Made by a program: the position numbers and the translations under genes | Source: Turnera subulata | Lineage: Eukaryota; Streptophyta; Magnoliopsida; Malpighiales; Passifloraceae | Length of the DNA stretch: 64,000 nucleotides | Direction of reading: 5' to 3' | Assembly (NCBI GenBank): GCA_028386065.3 | Contig: JAKUCV010000249.1 | Location: 106,870-170,869, forward strand | Shown: piece by piece, positions 32,955 to 44,443 of the stretch | How the letters are laid out: every line of letters starts with the position of its first letter | Numbering within the stretch: the stretch's first letter is position 1 | The notes under the pieces: model-generated | The model's database searches: none | What the model was told of the DNA's origin: nothing | What the model saw: the letters and a program-made list of their open reading frames with translations, nothing else

Positions 32955-33593
32955 AATATGTACTTGAAAGTTGAAACTGAAAAACATTGAGACTCAAAAG
33001 GCGATACATATGCTCTCCATCATTTGGCTGAATTATTTTTGGCTCAGTCACCACCTGCCCCCTCAACTATTTATAAATTAATTTAACTAAAAAAATTATT
33101 TATTTACCATATTTTTAAAATTATAAAAAAATAAAAAAAATCATTTTTTCTTATTATACCATTCTGAAAATTTAATAGAATATAAACAAATAAAAAAATA
33201 ATTTCTTCATTTTTTCCTATGATACCAACTTTAAATAGTAAAAAAACTAATTAATTGCAGCAATTTAATACCCAGATATTAATCAAAGAAAAAGTCTCTT
33301 CTCCCTTCTCTCGTTCGCGTCACCGGCCAGATCTATTCATAATTTTAATATCAAAAAAGCTTACTCTTAATTTGGTCTTCCTAGATCTATTCTTTTCTCT
33401 TTTTTTTTTTTCGATGAACCAAACCCCATCCCAGAAATATGGAAACCAGTTTAACATAGATGATTGTTAGAGAAAAAATTGATGCAATAAACCCTATTCT
33501 TCTGCGCCTGTTTCATCCTCTTCCTAATCTATACCGTCTGCAACACCTTCCTCAGGTCCCCTTCCTTCCCATCCCAACAGTCCAACAGTTACA
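32955..33593. other. AT-rich DNA, no gene seen
   Basis: Very AT-rich to about 33280, then a CT-rich stretch (33295-33420) that could be old 5' untranslated or transposon sequence. No ORF with recognisable similarity. Confidence 0.45.
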
Positions 33594-33752
33594 AAATATG
33601 AGTGGAAGAAGAATATCGGTTGCGAATTCTTCTAATTGCCTGTTGATCTTGGTTTGAAGCTCCCCTGGGGGCATAATTAGCCAAAACGTTAATGCCCCCA
33701 CCATGGAATGTGTACCACAAGCATCACCTATAAATCCAAACACCAAGACTCC
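33594..33752 (-). pseudogene. Fragment resembling a CHX-type cation/H+ antiporter
   Basis: The minus frame reads FGFIGDACGTHSMVGAL, then IMPPGELQTKINRQLEEF and ILLPLIF. This matches the transmembrane stretch of plant CHX (CPA2) antiporters, which move K+ or Na+ against protons across endomembranes. About 53 codons align, and nothing recognisable lies on either side, so it is a gene fragment and not a gene. It lies within 120 bp of the UPL5-like fragment on the other strand. The match is from memory of the family consensus. Confidence 0.6.
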
Positions 33753-33870
33753 AAAGAAAATGCAATATATATAGGTATCATTGTACTTGTCTCCACTGGA
33801 ATGGATTATGTTCATCGTCGTTTTGGCCGTCCTCTTCCTCTTCCTCGTTGGCTCTCTCATCGGCTTCGTC

Positions 33871-33990
33871 TCTTCGTCGTCACCTTTCCTGGAATTCTTT
33901 GTGAAGATGATCTGCGAGGGGCGGAACCTGGTCATCCAGGCGAACTGCAACGACACGGTGATGTCGCTGCACGAGCGAATTCGGTTTGTG
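33871..33990 (+). pseudogene. Fragment resembling the UPL5 ubiquitin-like domain
   Basis: Within a 110-codon open frame starting at 33781, residues about 31-70 read SSSSPFLEFFVKMICEGRN and LVIQANCNDTVMSLHERI. This resembles the N-terminal ubiquitin-like domain of the plant HECT E3 ligase UPL5. The domain should continue with GIPVIEQRLIY-type residues but instead reads ACLDEADAIL, so it is cut after about 35 residues. The stretch is more GC-rich than its surroundings. The first 30 residues are hydrophobic and probably not coding. Confidence 0.45.
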
Positions 33991-34113
33991 GCATGTCTTG
34001 ACGAGGCGGACGCTATCCTTGGTGAAGTCTCTGAAAGAACTAACGATCGGAGTCTAGGGCGTCCATTTTTCTTTAAGGATTTTGTGAGATTAGAAAATCC
34101 TAGATTTGTTTAA

Positions 34114-34520
34114 ATTGAGAGAAGATGGGGAAGAAGAGAGACAAAAAGAGATATTTGAGCCTTTTTTTTGGGACAGAGAGGAAGACTGGTTTCAACTCGT
34201 TTATTGAGGATGGCGATGTGGAGTTTGTTGGATAACTTTGGGGATTTGTTGTGGAGATTGGATTTCTTCTCCACTGTGGTAGTTCAGGTGGCAGGGAAGG
34301 AGGTGGGGAGGGGATGGGAGGGGAGGGGATGAGAGAGGGAAGGGACGGGAGGATGGTGATAGTAATGATTTTTTTTTTTCAAAAAGAAATTTTCCCTTCC
34401 ATTATTATATTAATTGTCAGTATTAAATTACTGTAATCGTGAGTTAAGTTTTTAATTAGTTTTTTAGAGCATTTAAAGTTGTATCGATGATGAAAAATTA
34501 AAAAATTCAAAATTCAATAT
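34114..34520. other. G-rich tract and AT-rich flank of Sir-B
   Basis: 34285-34360 is a purine-rich, G-rich strand (GGGGAGGGGATGGGAGGGG), a possible G-quadruplex former or the complement of a CT-rich leader. 34440-34515 is AT-rich and resembles 49870-49925 beyond the other end of Sir-B. It ends in AATAT, the Sir-B duplication. Confidence 0.5.
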
Positions 34521-37409
34521 TGTAGAACCAAGTTGGCTAAGAGGGGGGGTGAATTAGCCATTTTCGTTTAATCGCCGATTTGGCGTCTCTAAAGCCAAAT
34601 CGACTTTGTATCAGAACTGGACAGTTAATAACACACTTAAGTAAAGAGAGGAGGAGATTGGCACGAAGGATTTATAGGGGTTCGCCGCACAGGACCACAT
34701 CCACTACTCAAGGAGTCCACCTTGAGATTTCTAAACCTCCACTAACTTTTGTTTTTACGGGGATCAACCAATAACCTAAAATACAAGCTTTTACCTAGGT
34801 TAAGCTCTAACCTCCCATACCTACAAAGCTAATCTAAGCTTTGCTCTTGAATTTTCCAGTAAAATATCCCCTATCCTAACTCACTCAATTGGTTTCTTCA
34901 CAAGTCAAACCAACAAAGTCTTTCTCTCACAAGTTTTTGTAAGGTGCAACTTGCAAACCTTCTCTTAAAGCTAATCCTAGCATTGCTTGTCACTAATCAG
35001 CACATAAGATACTCATAAGCTTGTCTAAGATATAATCCTCTCTCAAGATATCTTCATGAGTGACTCACTCAAGAGATTTACAAGTGATGCACAAGGATAT
35101 TTTGAACACTCAAGCTTAGGAGGAGAGCTGCAGCTAATTTCTCATTTCTTTCTCCATTGGCAGCTCTGCAATTCTTCATCAATTAGTCTTCCTTATATAG
35201 AGGCAAGGGAGAAGAAGCCTCCAAAAGTAACAACTATGTGTCACTGTCAGTTGCATCGAGTTCTGGCATGAAAGGCGCCACAACGTTCAAATCCCTGAGT
35301 AGTCACTCTCACTCAACACCATTTGTGAAGATCAAGGTTGCTGCTCACTATGAGAACCCGAACCAAAATCACTTGGGCCTCCTCACCTATTCCTTTTTGC
35401 CTTCTTCCTTGGGTCAATCCCATGTCAATGGAGTTGCCACCCAAATTTTATTAAGGACAAAATTTGGGGAAAAACCTTCAAATGACTCCTTTAGGAAACT
35501 GATCATAGTGAACCAAATATACGGGATTCGGGGGTTCGTCATGGATGGGAAGGTGTTAGGCACCCATCCATGTTGGGTCGAAACCTTGTGCAATTGAAGA
35601 ACATGTATGCCTTGTGCAAGTGTGTAGGTGTGGAAACAAAGGAAACTAAGAAGAAAGAGGAGGAGAAGAAGATTTGGCTTGCATCCCATTATGAATTGAG
35701 ACTACCTACGTACCCGAGTGACCGGGGTCAAAGCTACGTAGTTCTAAACATGGCATTAGCTCGCCACTTACATCATCAAAAGCATCATTAGACAGTCAGC
35801 AAAAGATCAAACAAAAAGGGATTAGTATTACCTCTTGTAGCCCTCCTCTAGCTCCTTGATTTGGGTTGAATTGTGCACCCACCTTCTTGCGACTTCTAAG
35901 CACAATTGTTAATCCCTCATGGCCTACCCTTGCTGCCTCCTTATTGATGCTACCCACGAGATTTTTCTAGAGTTTCTGCCAATAGAAATATTTCTAGGCT
36001 TGGAGAAGTAGAGTTTCTCCAAGCAACAAAGCTTATGGGGTGTGTCTGTAATGAGTGATTGATCTCTTGAAATGTGAGTGGAGGGTCCTATTTATAGTGC
36101 TCTAGGGTGTATAGGGGCGTGGACCTGCTTAATGACCAAGGTCTCAGCCAAATATTTGGGCCAAAATCGTGTAGAATCAAATTAGGAGAGAAAATCGGGG
36201 AAATCGGGCATTTCTAAATTCATTCCTAACCCAAAAATAAATTATCTCAATATGATTGGGTTAAAATAAATAAGAAAGCCAAAAGAATGAAATAAAATAC
36301 ACTTTAGTGCATTAGACCTTGATTTATTTTTATCCTAAGATTAAATCATCTCATTAATCCTAGAGTCCAAACCCATAAAGGTTAAATTTACCAAAATATA
36401 TTTATTCTGTTAAATTAAATCCTTATCATGCCCTATCCCAAGACCAAATCATCTCATTAATCCTAAAGTTCAGGCATGTTCAAAATCAAATTTAAAAAAA
36501 TGTTCGTGGGTCAAATTTGGGTGTTCACACTCACATGGTGATTTCATATGAACGTTGAGAGAGGAAGCTGCAACTTATTTGAATCATCCTGTGTAATTCC
36601 AGAAGAATAGAGTGCTAGGTTTTTTTGACTTCCTAGTAATGTGTTAGTGTTACACAAAGACCAAAGAAAGCCAACTTTCATCAATCCCTATTACTATCAA
36701 ATTTTTCATGGAAGGCGCCAGATTGTCAACGTTTCTTTTACCTATTGTCACTTTCATGTTCTGGCACGACACACTCCATTCAACAACTTTTTGTCATTTT
36801 CGTCATTGTTTAGCATAGTCCTAGGTTGGAGTTAGGAATTTTAAATCCTTTGACATTTGATCCGTTTAAGGTAGCTTTTATCACTGATTCAGACTCCAGA
36901 AATGGTAGGATATTAGGTTGCTTGACCAATGACCATAGAGATTAAACAAGCCAAAGTAACATGGTAGCTGTTTTATGAAAGCGACCTTTCATCCCTACTA
37001 ACACATTCTTCAATTCCACTTCATCTTCTAAGGGTTTGATCACGGATTGAACATTTTATTGTTAAGATGTAGGAATTGTTAATTCATAATCATAAAGCAA
37101 TAGGGTTCACATGTTACAATACCTAAGGTCATGAAAATGACCTCTCATGGCCACTTTGCACAAAGCACAATCCCACTACACACAAACTCCCACAATATCA
37201 CATGCATGCTAAGGGTGAATAAACAAATCTGAAACTTCAAAGTTTGTTAGGATCAAAACATAGCTAAGCATAACGAGGATTAAGACACATGATTAAAAAT
37301 AAATCAACTACTAGTCCACACATAATCAAAATCCTCGGTTAACGCACTTAATCAAGATTAAAAAAAATATTTAACACAAACCATATGCTATTCCGACCAT
37401 AGGCCAACA
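34521..37409 (-). repeat. Sir-B 3' LTR, interrupted by a solo LTR
   Basis: In element orientation it starts TGTTGGCCTATGGTCGG (37409) and ends GGTTCTACA (34521). Removing the nested family G copy (1181 bp) and its 5-bp duplication leaves about 1.70 kb, the length of the 5' LTR (1709 bp). A dyad GATTTGGC..GCCAAATC occurs near 34574-34600, also in the 5' LTR at about 48041-48068. Confidence 0.85.
35349..36529 (-). mobile_element. Solo LTR, family G copy 2
   Basis: 1181 bp, starting TATGAGAACCCGAACC (expected TG) and ending GGGTGTTCACA. Exact 5-bp duplications CTCAC at 35344-35348 and 36530-36534, confirmed by the uninterrupted target in the Sir-B 5' LTR (about 48813). It lacks the GC-rich dyad block of the other two copies, which explains its shorter length. 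The TATA box (CACTATAAATAGG on the minus strand) is at about 36091-36103. Confidence 0.85.
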
Positions 37410-37423
37410 ATCTCCCCCTTTTT
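37410..37423 (-). promoter_or_regulatory. Sir-B polypurine tract
   Basis: On the minus strand AAAAAGGGGGAGAT abuts the LTR start TGTTGG. A second tract (CAGGGGGAGAAA) lies at about 37588-37600; several polypurine tracts are common in Sireviruses. Confidence 0.7.
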
Positions 37424-38339
37424 GATAATGACTAACTTTTCGTGAAAAGACATAGAAAGCATAACTTTTAAAATCAGTTTTGTACAAATTCTCCACCTTA
37501 ACATATGCTCTCCCTATCTAAAATATTTTTGCAATATAAGAACATCTCATAAGTATGCAAGTACTTGCAATCACGCAACGCTATTTCTCCCCCTGTTGGC
37601 ATCTCAAAAAGCAAATATGACCAAGTGTGAATTACTGAGAGAAGCCAAATTATAATAGATCAAGATACTATATTCCAAAAAATCAACAACAAAACGAAAA
37701 TAAAGCATGGTCAATAGAAATGTCAACAAACAATGTTACACTGATTGTATCCCTTTTTGGCACTACTCAAGCCAAATCGCAACACAAAGGGATAGCTATA
37801 GTCCTGCAACAAAAATGCATTAGCACCTAGAGCGACTAGCAAGAAAAACATCTTCAGAGTTATAAAATTTAGAGCTCAAAATTGATCTTCTCTGTATAAG
37901 ATAAATCTGAAGTGAGGCTACAAGAGAACAATTAAAGTTCCTGTACAAAGGTGTTAATAACTCAACAAAGTGGAAATACTCATGTTTTGGCATCAGTCGT
38001 CCCAAATATCAACACAAAGTATCAATCAACAAGAAGATACGGATATTTAAACATCAACAATAATGCAAGTAACATATCATTACGTCATGATAATATGATG
38101 CGAGAATAGTGATTCAACGATAATGACTGAAAACATCAACTAAGAGCTAAAAGGCTCATCAATAGTATCTTTCCTATTTTGTATGAATAAAACCAATTAG
38201 CACATGATATTACCATAGATCGTAAAATATGTACTAAAAAAAATACAACAATCAACATAATATGCACATAAAAATAATGTAAAATTCAAACAAGCAACTA
38301 AAATTATGTATATGATATGGGAATGCATGAATCTAAAGA
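37424..38339 (-). other. Sir-B 3' untranslated region
   Basis: About 0.9 kb of AT-rich DNA between the polypurine tract and the envelope-like remains, containing the second polypurine tract. No credible ORF. Confidence 0.5.
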
Positions 38340-39660
38340 GCAATAGATGACAAGGAGTCAAACTTGGTTTAATGGGCAATAGATTCTTCTTCTTGTGGAG
38401 TGACAGCAGGTGGTGGATGATAATAAGAAGAATCTCCGACCTTAGCCAACAGTATGTCCATGCTCATTTGCATTACCCCTTCAAGTTTTCTATTGGAAAC
38501 CATCAAGTCCTCCTTCATTCCAATGATTCTTCCATCCTCATCATCATGTTTTTTAGGCCATATTGGTGTGAAATTTTTCAGTCAAGTTAAGATCAGACCT
38601 TTTTAGGAAGTGGCGTATGAGTCTCAAAGCTTGCTCTTTTGTTGACTCTTGGAACTCCAAGTCTAAAAAAATCAAGAGGAAATACATAGTGTGACTTTAG
38701 GAATTTTACTGCCAACAACAGCTCTTGATCATTGCCATTCCCTCTATTGATCTCATTAGATGGATAGGCATCTTCAGCAAGCTTGCTCTTCTTCATCCCT
38801 TGATTTAACAAGCGTCTACTTCTTATGATGGGAATTAAAGAAGCTTCTTCTCTTGACTTTGACTCTTCTTGCTCAATACTGAAAGATTTTCTCATACTTC
38901 AGAGCCTGAAATTCTAACAACTTTCTCTTTTCCTTTCTATGAGAAGTTTTGGTAAGAAGTCCTCCTCTTTAGTCTTGTGCTCTCTTTATTTTCCGTTTTG
39001 GCATCATAGGAGCCAAAAGTACTTTCGAACTTCTTCAGATCTGCAGCCAAGTAGTCTTTTCAGGCTCTTCAATAATTATTTCTTCAATATTTGGTGGTGC
39101 TTCAACAGAAAATTTTTAATCTGAATTGTCTCTCGTAGAAGCACTTCCGGAGTAGATTTAGTCTCATGTTGACTCGGTTTCCCTTGAGTGTTTTCCTTTG
39201 AGCTTGTTCTTACGGATGAGGACATGGTCTTTTCTTCTTCTTCTCTTGTTTTCTCTCCAAGACTTGGTATGCTTCAACAAGTTCTTCTTCTGAATAGTCT
39301 TGGGAAGTTAGACTTTAGGAACCACTAGAAGTTTTCTGCTTAACATGATTCTCCTTGAGTGGTTTTGCCTTGAAGCTTCACGGTTGATGATTATTGACCA
39401 GAATGCTTCCCCTAAACCATCTCTAGTCCTTTCTCTGATAAAGATTTCTCCATTAGGAGCAGCTATATAATTTAAGAATTGATAAACTCCAAAGTTTTCA
39501 ACTCTTACTTCAAGTGTGCTTCTTGTTCCTTTTTTTTTTTTGTATTTTGGGTGAAGATAGACAAGGACTCTTGTGCTTGTATGTGAAAGACTTGATTCGA
39601 GATTTGACTTTTGGATAATGGGAGAACAAGGAAGTAAGGTTTCTTCTATCATGGTCAAAA
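38340..39660 (-). pseudogene. Sir-B envelope-like region, degenerate
   Basis: Two open stretches (38895-38593 and 39658-39308) sit where the third ORF of a Sirevirus belongs, after pol. The first is K-, S- and R-rich with LAVKFLKSHYVFPLDFF; the second starts with acidic and hydrophobic residues and includes GVYQFLNYIAAPNGE. Neither matches the Sir-C envelope-like protein in a way I can align by eye, so the assignment rests on position and composition. Confidence 0.4.
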
Positions 39661-40737
39661 ATTATTATTACTCGGTTTGTGCAAAGGACATAGGTAAGAT
39701 ATGGGAGAGAGAGTATAGGAAAGATAGTTGGGATAAGTGGATATGAATAAGACATTGCAATTGCCCAATGGTCACTTGAGATTCTCTATGCAAATTCTCT
39801 CTGTCACCTAACGGTTACTTTTGCCAAGTAACGGATAGATGGTTAAGTGAATGTGAAGGAAATTGATTACCTAACGATTATTTGAGGTTATCTCAACAAC
39901 CCCATCTGTCACTTTTTTGAAAAGTATTCTCCCAACTGTTACCTTTTTAAAAGTAGCAGGCATGCTGCAAGAATCTAGCAATTTTGGCTTATGAAAGGTT
40001 TCTGACTACAGATCAGAAAACAGGCCCTCTCTTTCCTTAGATTTTTTTTTGCACATAAATCGATTCTTCCTTTTTCAACATCTGCCCTTTGAATATGTGG
40101 CATCTCTCTATAGATACCCCAAATTTGATCCACTAATACTTTATTAAGTCATGAATATGTTATTGTCTATGGATTGATGACATGGTTCGATTCTTAGATG
40201 AAATGTGTTTGTAATTTAATAGAATATTAATATTTTATTATTTCTGAATTTTTGATATGTTTAACTTGGAATTATTAAGATGATTTAATTCTGAGTTTAG
40301 TATATTTTAAGGTTTGAAATTAATAATATGTGGATATTTATTTGTTTTAGGCTTTTTATTTGTTTCGGACCCATTTGAGATGATTTTGGGTTTAAAATGA
40401 GTTAGAAGCCTGGACCAATTAAATATGGACCCTCCAGCATTTCTAACCCATCAAAAACCCTAGACTTCGCTGCCAATTAACCCAGATTTTCGTCCAAAAA
40501 TCGGGTTAATTATTTGCCTTTTGTGTTTTTGATGTTTATGGAAGGTAGAGTGGAGTGAGGAGGAGGAAAACTAAAATAGGAAGAGGGGAGTGGGTAGGCT
40601 ACAAGTTAGGAGGATCTCTGGAGCTGAAAACAGATAAAATATTAATTAGGAAGGGCGTGGGAATCAAGCTGGACTGGAATTGTGAGGATCAAAACCGGAA
40701 AGGAAAGTATGGTTTTGGAAACAGGTGCCGACGAACA

Positions 40738-40835
40738 TGGCGGCATGACCGCCAGCACCTGGCGGGCTTGTAGAGATGACCGCCAGCACGTGGCGGACAT
40801 CGCGAGATGACCGCAGGTGCTTGGCGGGCTTCCCT
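40738..40835. repeat. GC-rich dyad repeats in family G copy 3
   Basis: Three units of about 31-33 bp: ATGACCGCCAGCACCTGGCG, GATGACCGCCAGCACGTGGC and GATGACCGCAGGTGCTTGGC. Each pairs GACCGCC-like and GGCGG-like arms about 6 bp apart. Same motif as 905-1012. Confidence 0.75.
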
Positions 40836-40951
40836 TCCAGCTTTGGCAGTTTTCCGATTATTTTTTGTTCTCATGATTTCGGGTATCTACAGTTGGATCA
40901 AGGGATTCAATCCCGATCCTTAGATCAATACCAAGTCAAGACCCCCCAGGA

Positions 40952-40964
40952 CACTATAAATAGG
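40952..40964 (+). promoter_or_regulatory. LTR TATA box, family G copy 3
   Basis: CACTATAAATAGG, followed within 30 bp by a pyrimidine-rich stretch. The dyad array lies about 120 bp upstream, in the U3 enhancer position. Confidence 0.55.
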
Positions 40965-41911
40965 ACCCTTATTTACCCTCAAAACACACGAATTTTCTCT
41001 CTTCCCCCTCTATACACACATAAGCTTAGGTGCTTGGAATATTTCTCTAATTCCAAGCTTCGGAACCCTTTCAAGGGTGAAAATTCAGGAATTTTGCAGA
41101 GATGAGTAATAAGAAGCCATTAGCAGTAGGAGATCAAGAAGATAAGAAGAAGGAGGCGGATTAAAGCAAACCATTGGAGAAGAAGTGCTAAGCCCGAGAA
41201 GAAGAATCCAGTGGAGGCAGTCTCAACATTTTGGCCATATCTGGAGCTATAAATGCTGGTTTGCTGAGAACTTGGTGTCTTTAGAAAGCCAAGAAGTAGC
41301 TCTATAACTTTGCTGTTCAGGCTAGACACCATTTCGGCCTCCTTCTACCCCGAATTCCCTGTTAAAGTTCTGCCCAGATTCTGTTGCGGGAGTGGTAAGC
41401 GCATAGGAGCGATAGGAGGGCTACAGGAGGTAATTCGTTCTAATTTTATTGGTTGATTGTTGCTGCTGTGACGTGATGATGCTAATGATGTGATTGTTAT
41501 GTGATGCATGTAAGAACTACGTGAGTTTTGAACCCATGATAGGGGGTACATAGGTAGTTTCTAGTGGTGGAAACGCAAGCTTAATTTTATTTTATTTTCC
41601 TATTTTGATCTTCAATTTCAGTTTTTTTTTGTTATTGTTTGCTTTTGCATATTGTATATGTTAATCTTGAATTACACATGATCTCGCCCCAATATAGATG
41701 GGTGCCTAACACCTTCCCATTTGTGACAAACCCCCATGTCCACATCTTTGGTTCGCTCATCGGTTGCCTTGAGGAGTCATTGGTTGCCTAAGGAAGGTTT
41801 TCCCTAAATTTTGCTCTAAAATAAAATTCGGGTGGCGACTCCAAAGATGTGGACAACGGTTAAGAAGAAGGTGGTGAATAGGCCCAATAAATTTTGGGTC
41901 GGGTACTCACA

Positions 41912-43489
41912 CTCTCATGCCAAAACTGCTTGCTCTGTAACTTCTTCACAAATATCTAATTTAACCAATCCAATTTTGATCTCCATTGTAATCTCATCAT
42001 TGCTCAAATATGAAGTACAAGTGTGCAATTGGATGTACATGAACTAACTGATGAATATACTTGTTAACATGTAAACAGATCAAAGTTGAGATATATCACC
42101 AAAGAAGGATTGTAGATACTCCAATGTGGAGTGCGCATGCCAATCTCCACATGAATCTTGATGAACTAATCTTCCTTCAGTCACCTGGTGAAAATATCTG
42201 CAAGTTAATTCTCACTTTTGACAAGAACAAGTGTTATATCTTTCTTAAGCATATGATCTTTCATGAAATTTTGTGTCTCTTCAATGTGTTTGGTACAAGA
42301 ATGTAAGACTGAATCTTTAGAGAAATAAACACACTTGAGCTATCATATAGAATGAGAAAGCACTTAAACTCTAGGCTATAACATATATTTCATCTAACCT
42401 ACTTGTGCTTGACATAACACCGGTAATAACATATTCAGTTTCACATACGCCAAATTGTTCTATTTGCTAAACCAAGATAGAAATGATTATGCAATGCACT
42501 AACAAGAACCACTTGTTCTTTTTAGTCTAATATATATCCAGCAAAGTCATCATTAGAATAAATAAACATTTTCAAAGAAAATGAATTTGAGGTACTGTGA
42601 TCTTATCTAAAGATATAACTTTTGAGCTCTTGAAAAGATCATTTGATGACTCTTGGATTAGATACCTTAAGACATGATTGAAGCATAGACAAATAAAAGC
42701 ACTAATCATGATATTGGATCTAGTAGTAGAGAGATATAGTACACTATTAATCATACTGTTGTAGCTTTATGTCCATCTCTTTTCATTTTCGTCTTTGACT
42801 AACTTTGTTGTTATGCTCATTGAGAGTAGACTAATTTTGTTTTCATAAGTACCAGATCGTTTGAGAAGTCTTCTGTATGCATAACTTAGTTGATGAAGAA
42901 CAAGTTTCTTCACGTGGAATCTTAGGACGAAGTTCAATTGTCCCATTTAGCTCATCTCGAATTTACTACTCTTATGCTTTCAAATTCCTTACACAACAAC
43001 TCATTAGTAGCATCAAGTAGTATGACATGATTGAAAATAAGATACACTTATGAGCTTTTGAGAAGGAAATCATCATGACCAAAGCAAGTGCATTGACTAC
43101 CAAAAGCAAAAGTCATATGCTCACTAAATGTTCTTTTGTTATCTCAAACAAGCAAACCATAAAACTTCATAACATGCTTAATAGAAAATGAAGCACATAA
43201 CATCAAATGAAAGTTTCTTCTTTTAGACTAAGAAATATGTCAGAATTGTCATCAATGATGCCAAATCATTTCTAAAGCTTTTGAATATATTTAACAATTT
43301 CAGCAAACTCAAAAGATTTTCTTATCAATTTCAATGCTAAAACACATACCAGAATATAAAAGAAATTCATTTCCCAAAACATCAGTAAACGACCATTATG
43401 AAGAATAAATACTATCAATGAATAATACATAATTCATGCATGACATAAAATTGGGACAAGTATTACCAAAAAATTATTCCAATTAAAAA
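41912..43489 (-). pseudogene. Sir-B RNase H and RT remains
   Basis: Around 42300-42160 the minus strand reads TKHIEETQNFMKDHMLKKD and then ENQLADIFT, the copia RNase H C-terminal signature (usually TKHIE..HFIRD..LADIFTKPL). Upstream, CDSSSVFISLK occurs in a shifted frame. The remaining 1.1 kb has no clear RT motif. Between this and protease only about 1.2 kb exists where a full element has over 3 kb, so integrase and most RT are deleted. Confidence 0.6.
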
Positions 43490-44438
43490 TTATGATATAT
43501 TTGAGTATCCTCTTAGAGATATTGCTAACATCTTATAAGGAAGATTCAAATCATCATCAACTTTACAAAGTGCCTTACCTTTTGAGCTAACACTAAATGT
43601 GACATTACCTTGGCTTAAGGATGAGAATCTTGATGGGTCTTTTATATATGTTGAGCAACCACTTTGCAACGTCCATCTATCCTTATTTTTTTTGCCAAAA
43701 AAATAACATTTTTGGTACCCACACAAACTTGGGCCCTTGGGATTAGTTTTGGCACCTTTCGGTAGCCAAATATATTTATCAACACAATACATCTTTTGAT
43801 CATGAAAAGTATCATGCCATGACCTCCATTTTCATCATAATGACATGTGAAATGTGATGCATTAAGTTTAGCTACAGCAAAATTATTCATTAACCGCATA
43901 GGATTGAATGCCAAATGAATGACTCCAACACTTTTCTTTTACAAGAAGCGCCTTTGTTATCAAGAGAAGGTATATACCAACTCTTCCCTTAATGAACATG
44001 AAAAATTCAATATTCAGATTAAGAGCATCATTTTTATTAATTATTTTTCACAAGCATCCACATTTAGAACAAATTTCTCTAGAACATTGCATAGGAACAT
44101 CATTATTCATTTTTAGATCTTCAACAATATTGGCACATGATGTAGGATACTTTCTAGGCTCTACATGTGAAGTGTTATGAATAATTTTATCAAATCCCAT
44201 ACTTCAACATGTTTTCTATATGAAATATTATTTTCATCTTTACCAAAAATTTCAAGTAATTCATTAAATTCATCAAATAGCTCGTCAAATGTAAATTTAT
44301 GAAAAGAACCATTTACCTCAGAATCCTGTCTTGCTGACCAGCAAAGATTCATAAATTTCTCACCATCCGGATCACTTGTAGTGCCAAGTCACGCTCATTT
44401 ACTTCCTTTTTCTCAAGCTTTGAATTTGTATACATGGC
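43490..44438 (-). pseudogene. Sir-B gag C-terminus and protease start
   Basis: Protease: WTLQSGCSTYIKDPSRFSS, where the D of the active-site D-S-G is Q. This is preceded by KYIWLPKGAKTNPKGP, the end of gag (as in Sir-C). Upstream (44352-44161) FTFDELFDEFNELLE matches the coiled-coil start in Sir-C gag. Multiple frameshifts and an internal deletion of the coiled coil are evident. Family L copy C interrupts gag at 44444. Confidence 0.65.
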
Positions 44439-44443
44439 TTGAG

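Larger units (their letters stand above)
40109..41911 (+). mobile_element. Solo LTR, family G copy 3
   Basis: 1803 bp, in the opposite direction to copies 1 and 2. The right end (GGGTCGGGTACTCACA, to 41911) is the complement of the TGTGAGTACCCGACC end; the left end (TATAGATACCCC) is the mutated complement of GGGTGTTCACA. Exact duplications CTCTC at 40104-40108 and 41912-41916. It carries a TATA box and the GC-rich dyads. Confidence 0.8.

Noticed and set aside
33552..33956. 134-codon minus-strand ORF as a complete gene
   Set aside because: Only about 53 residues resemble CHX; the N-terminal half is antisense to the UPL5-like fragment.
34285..34360. G-rich tract as a telomere-like or promoter element
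   Set aside because: No telomere repeat unit; irregular GGGGA runs only, so noted as low complexity.
35056..35271. 71-codon ORF repeated at 48520-48735 as a conserved small protein
   Set aside because: The two are the same position in the two Sir-B LTRs, so similarity is expected without coding.
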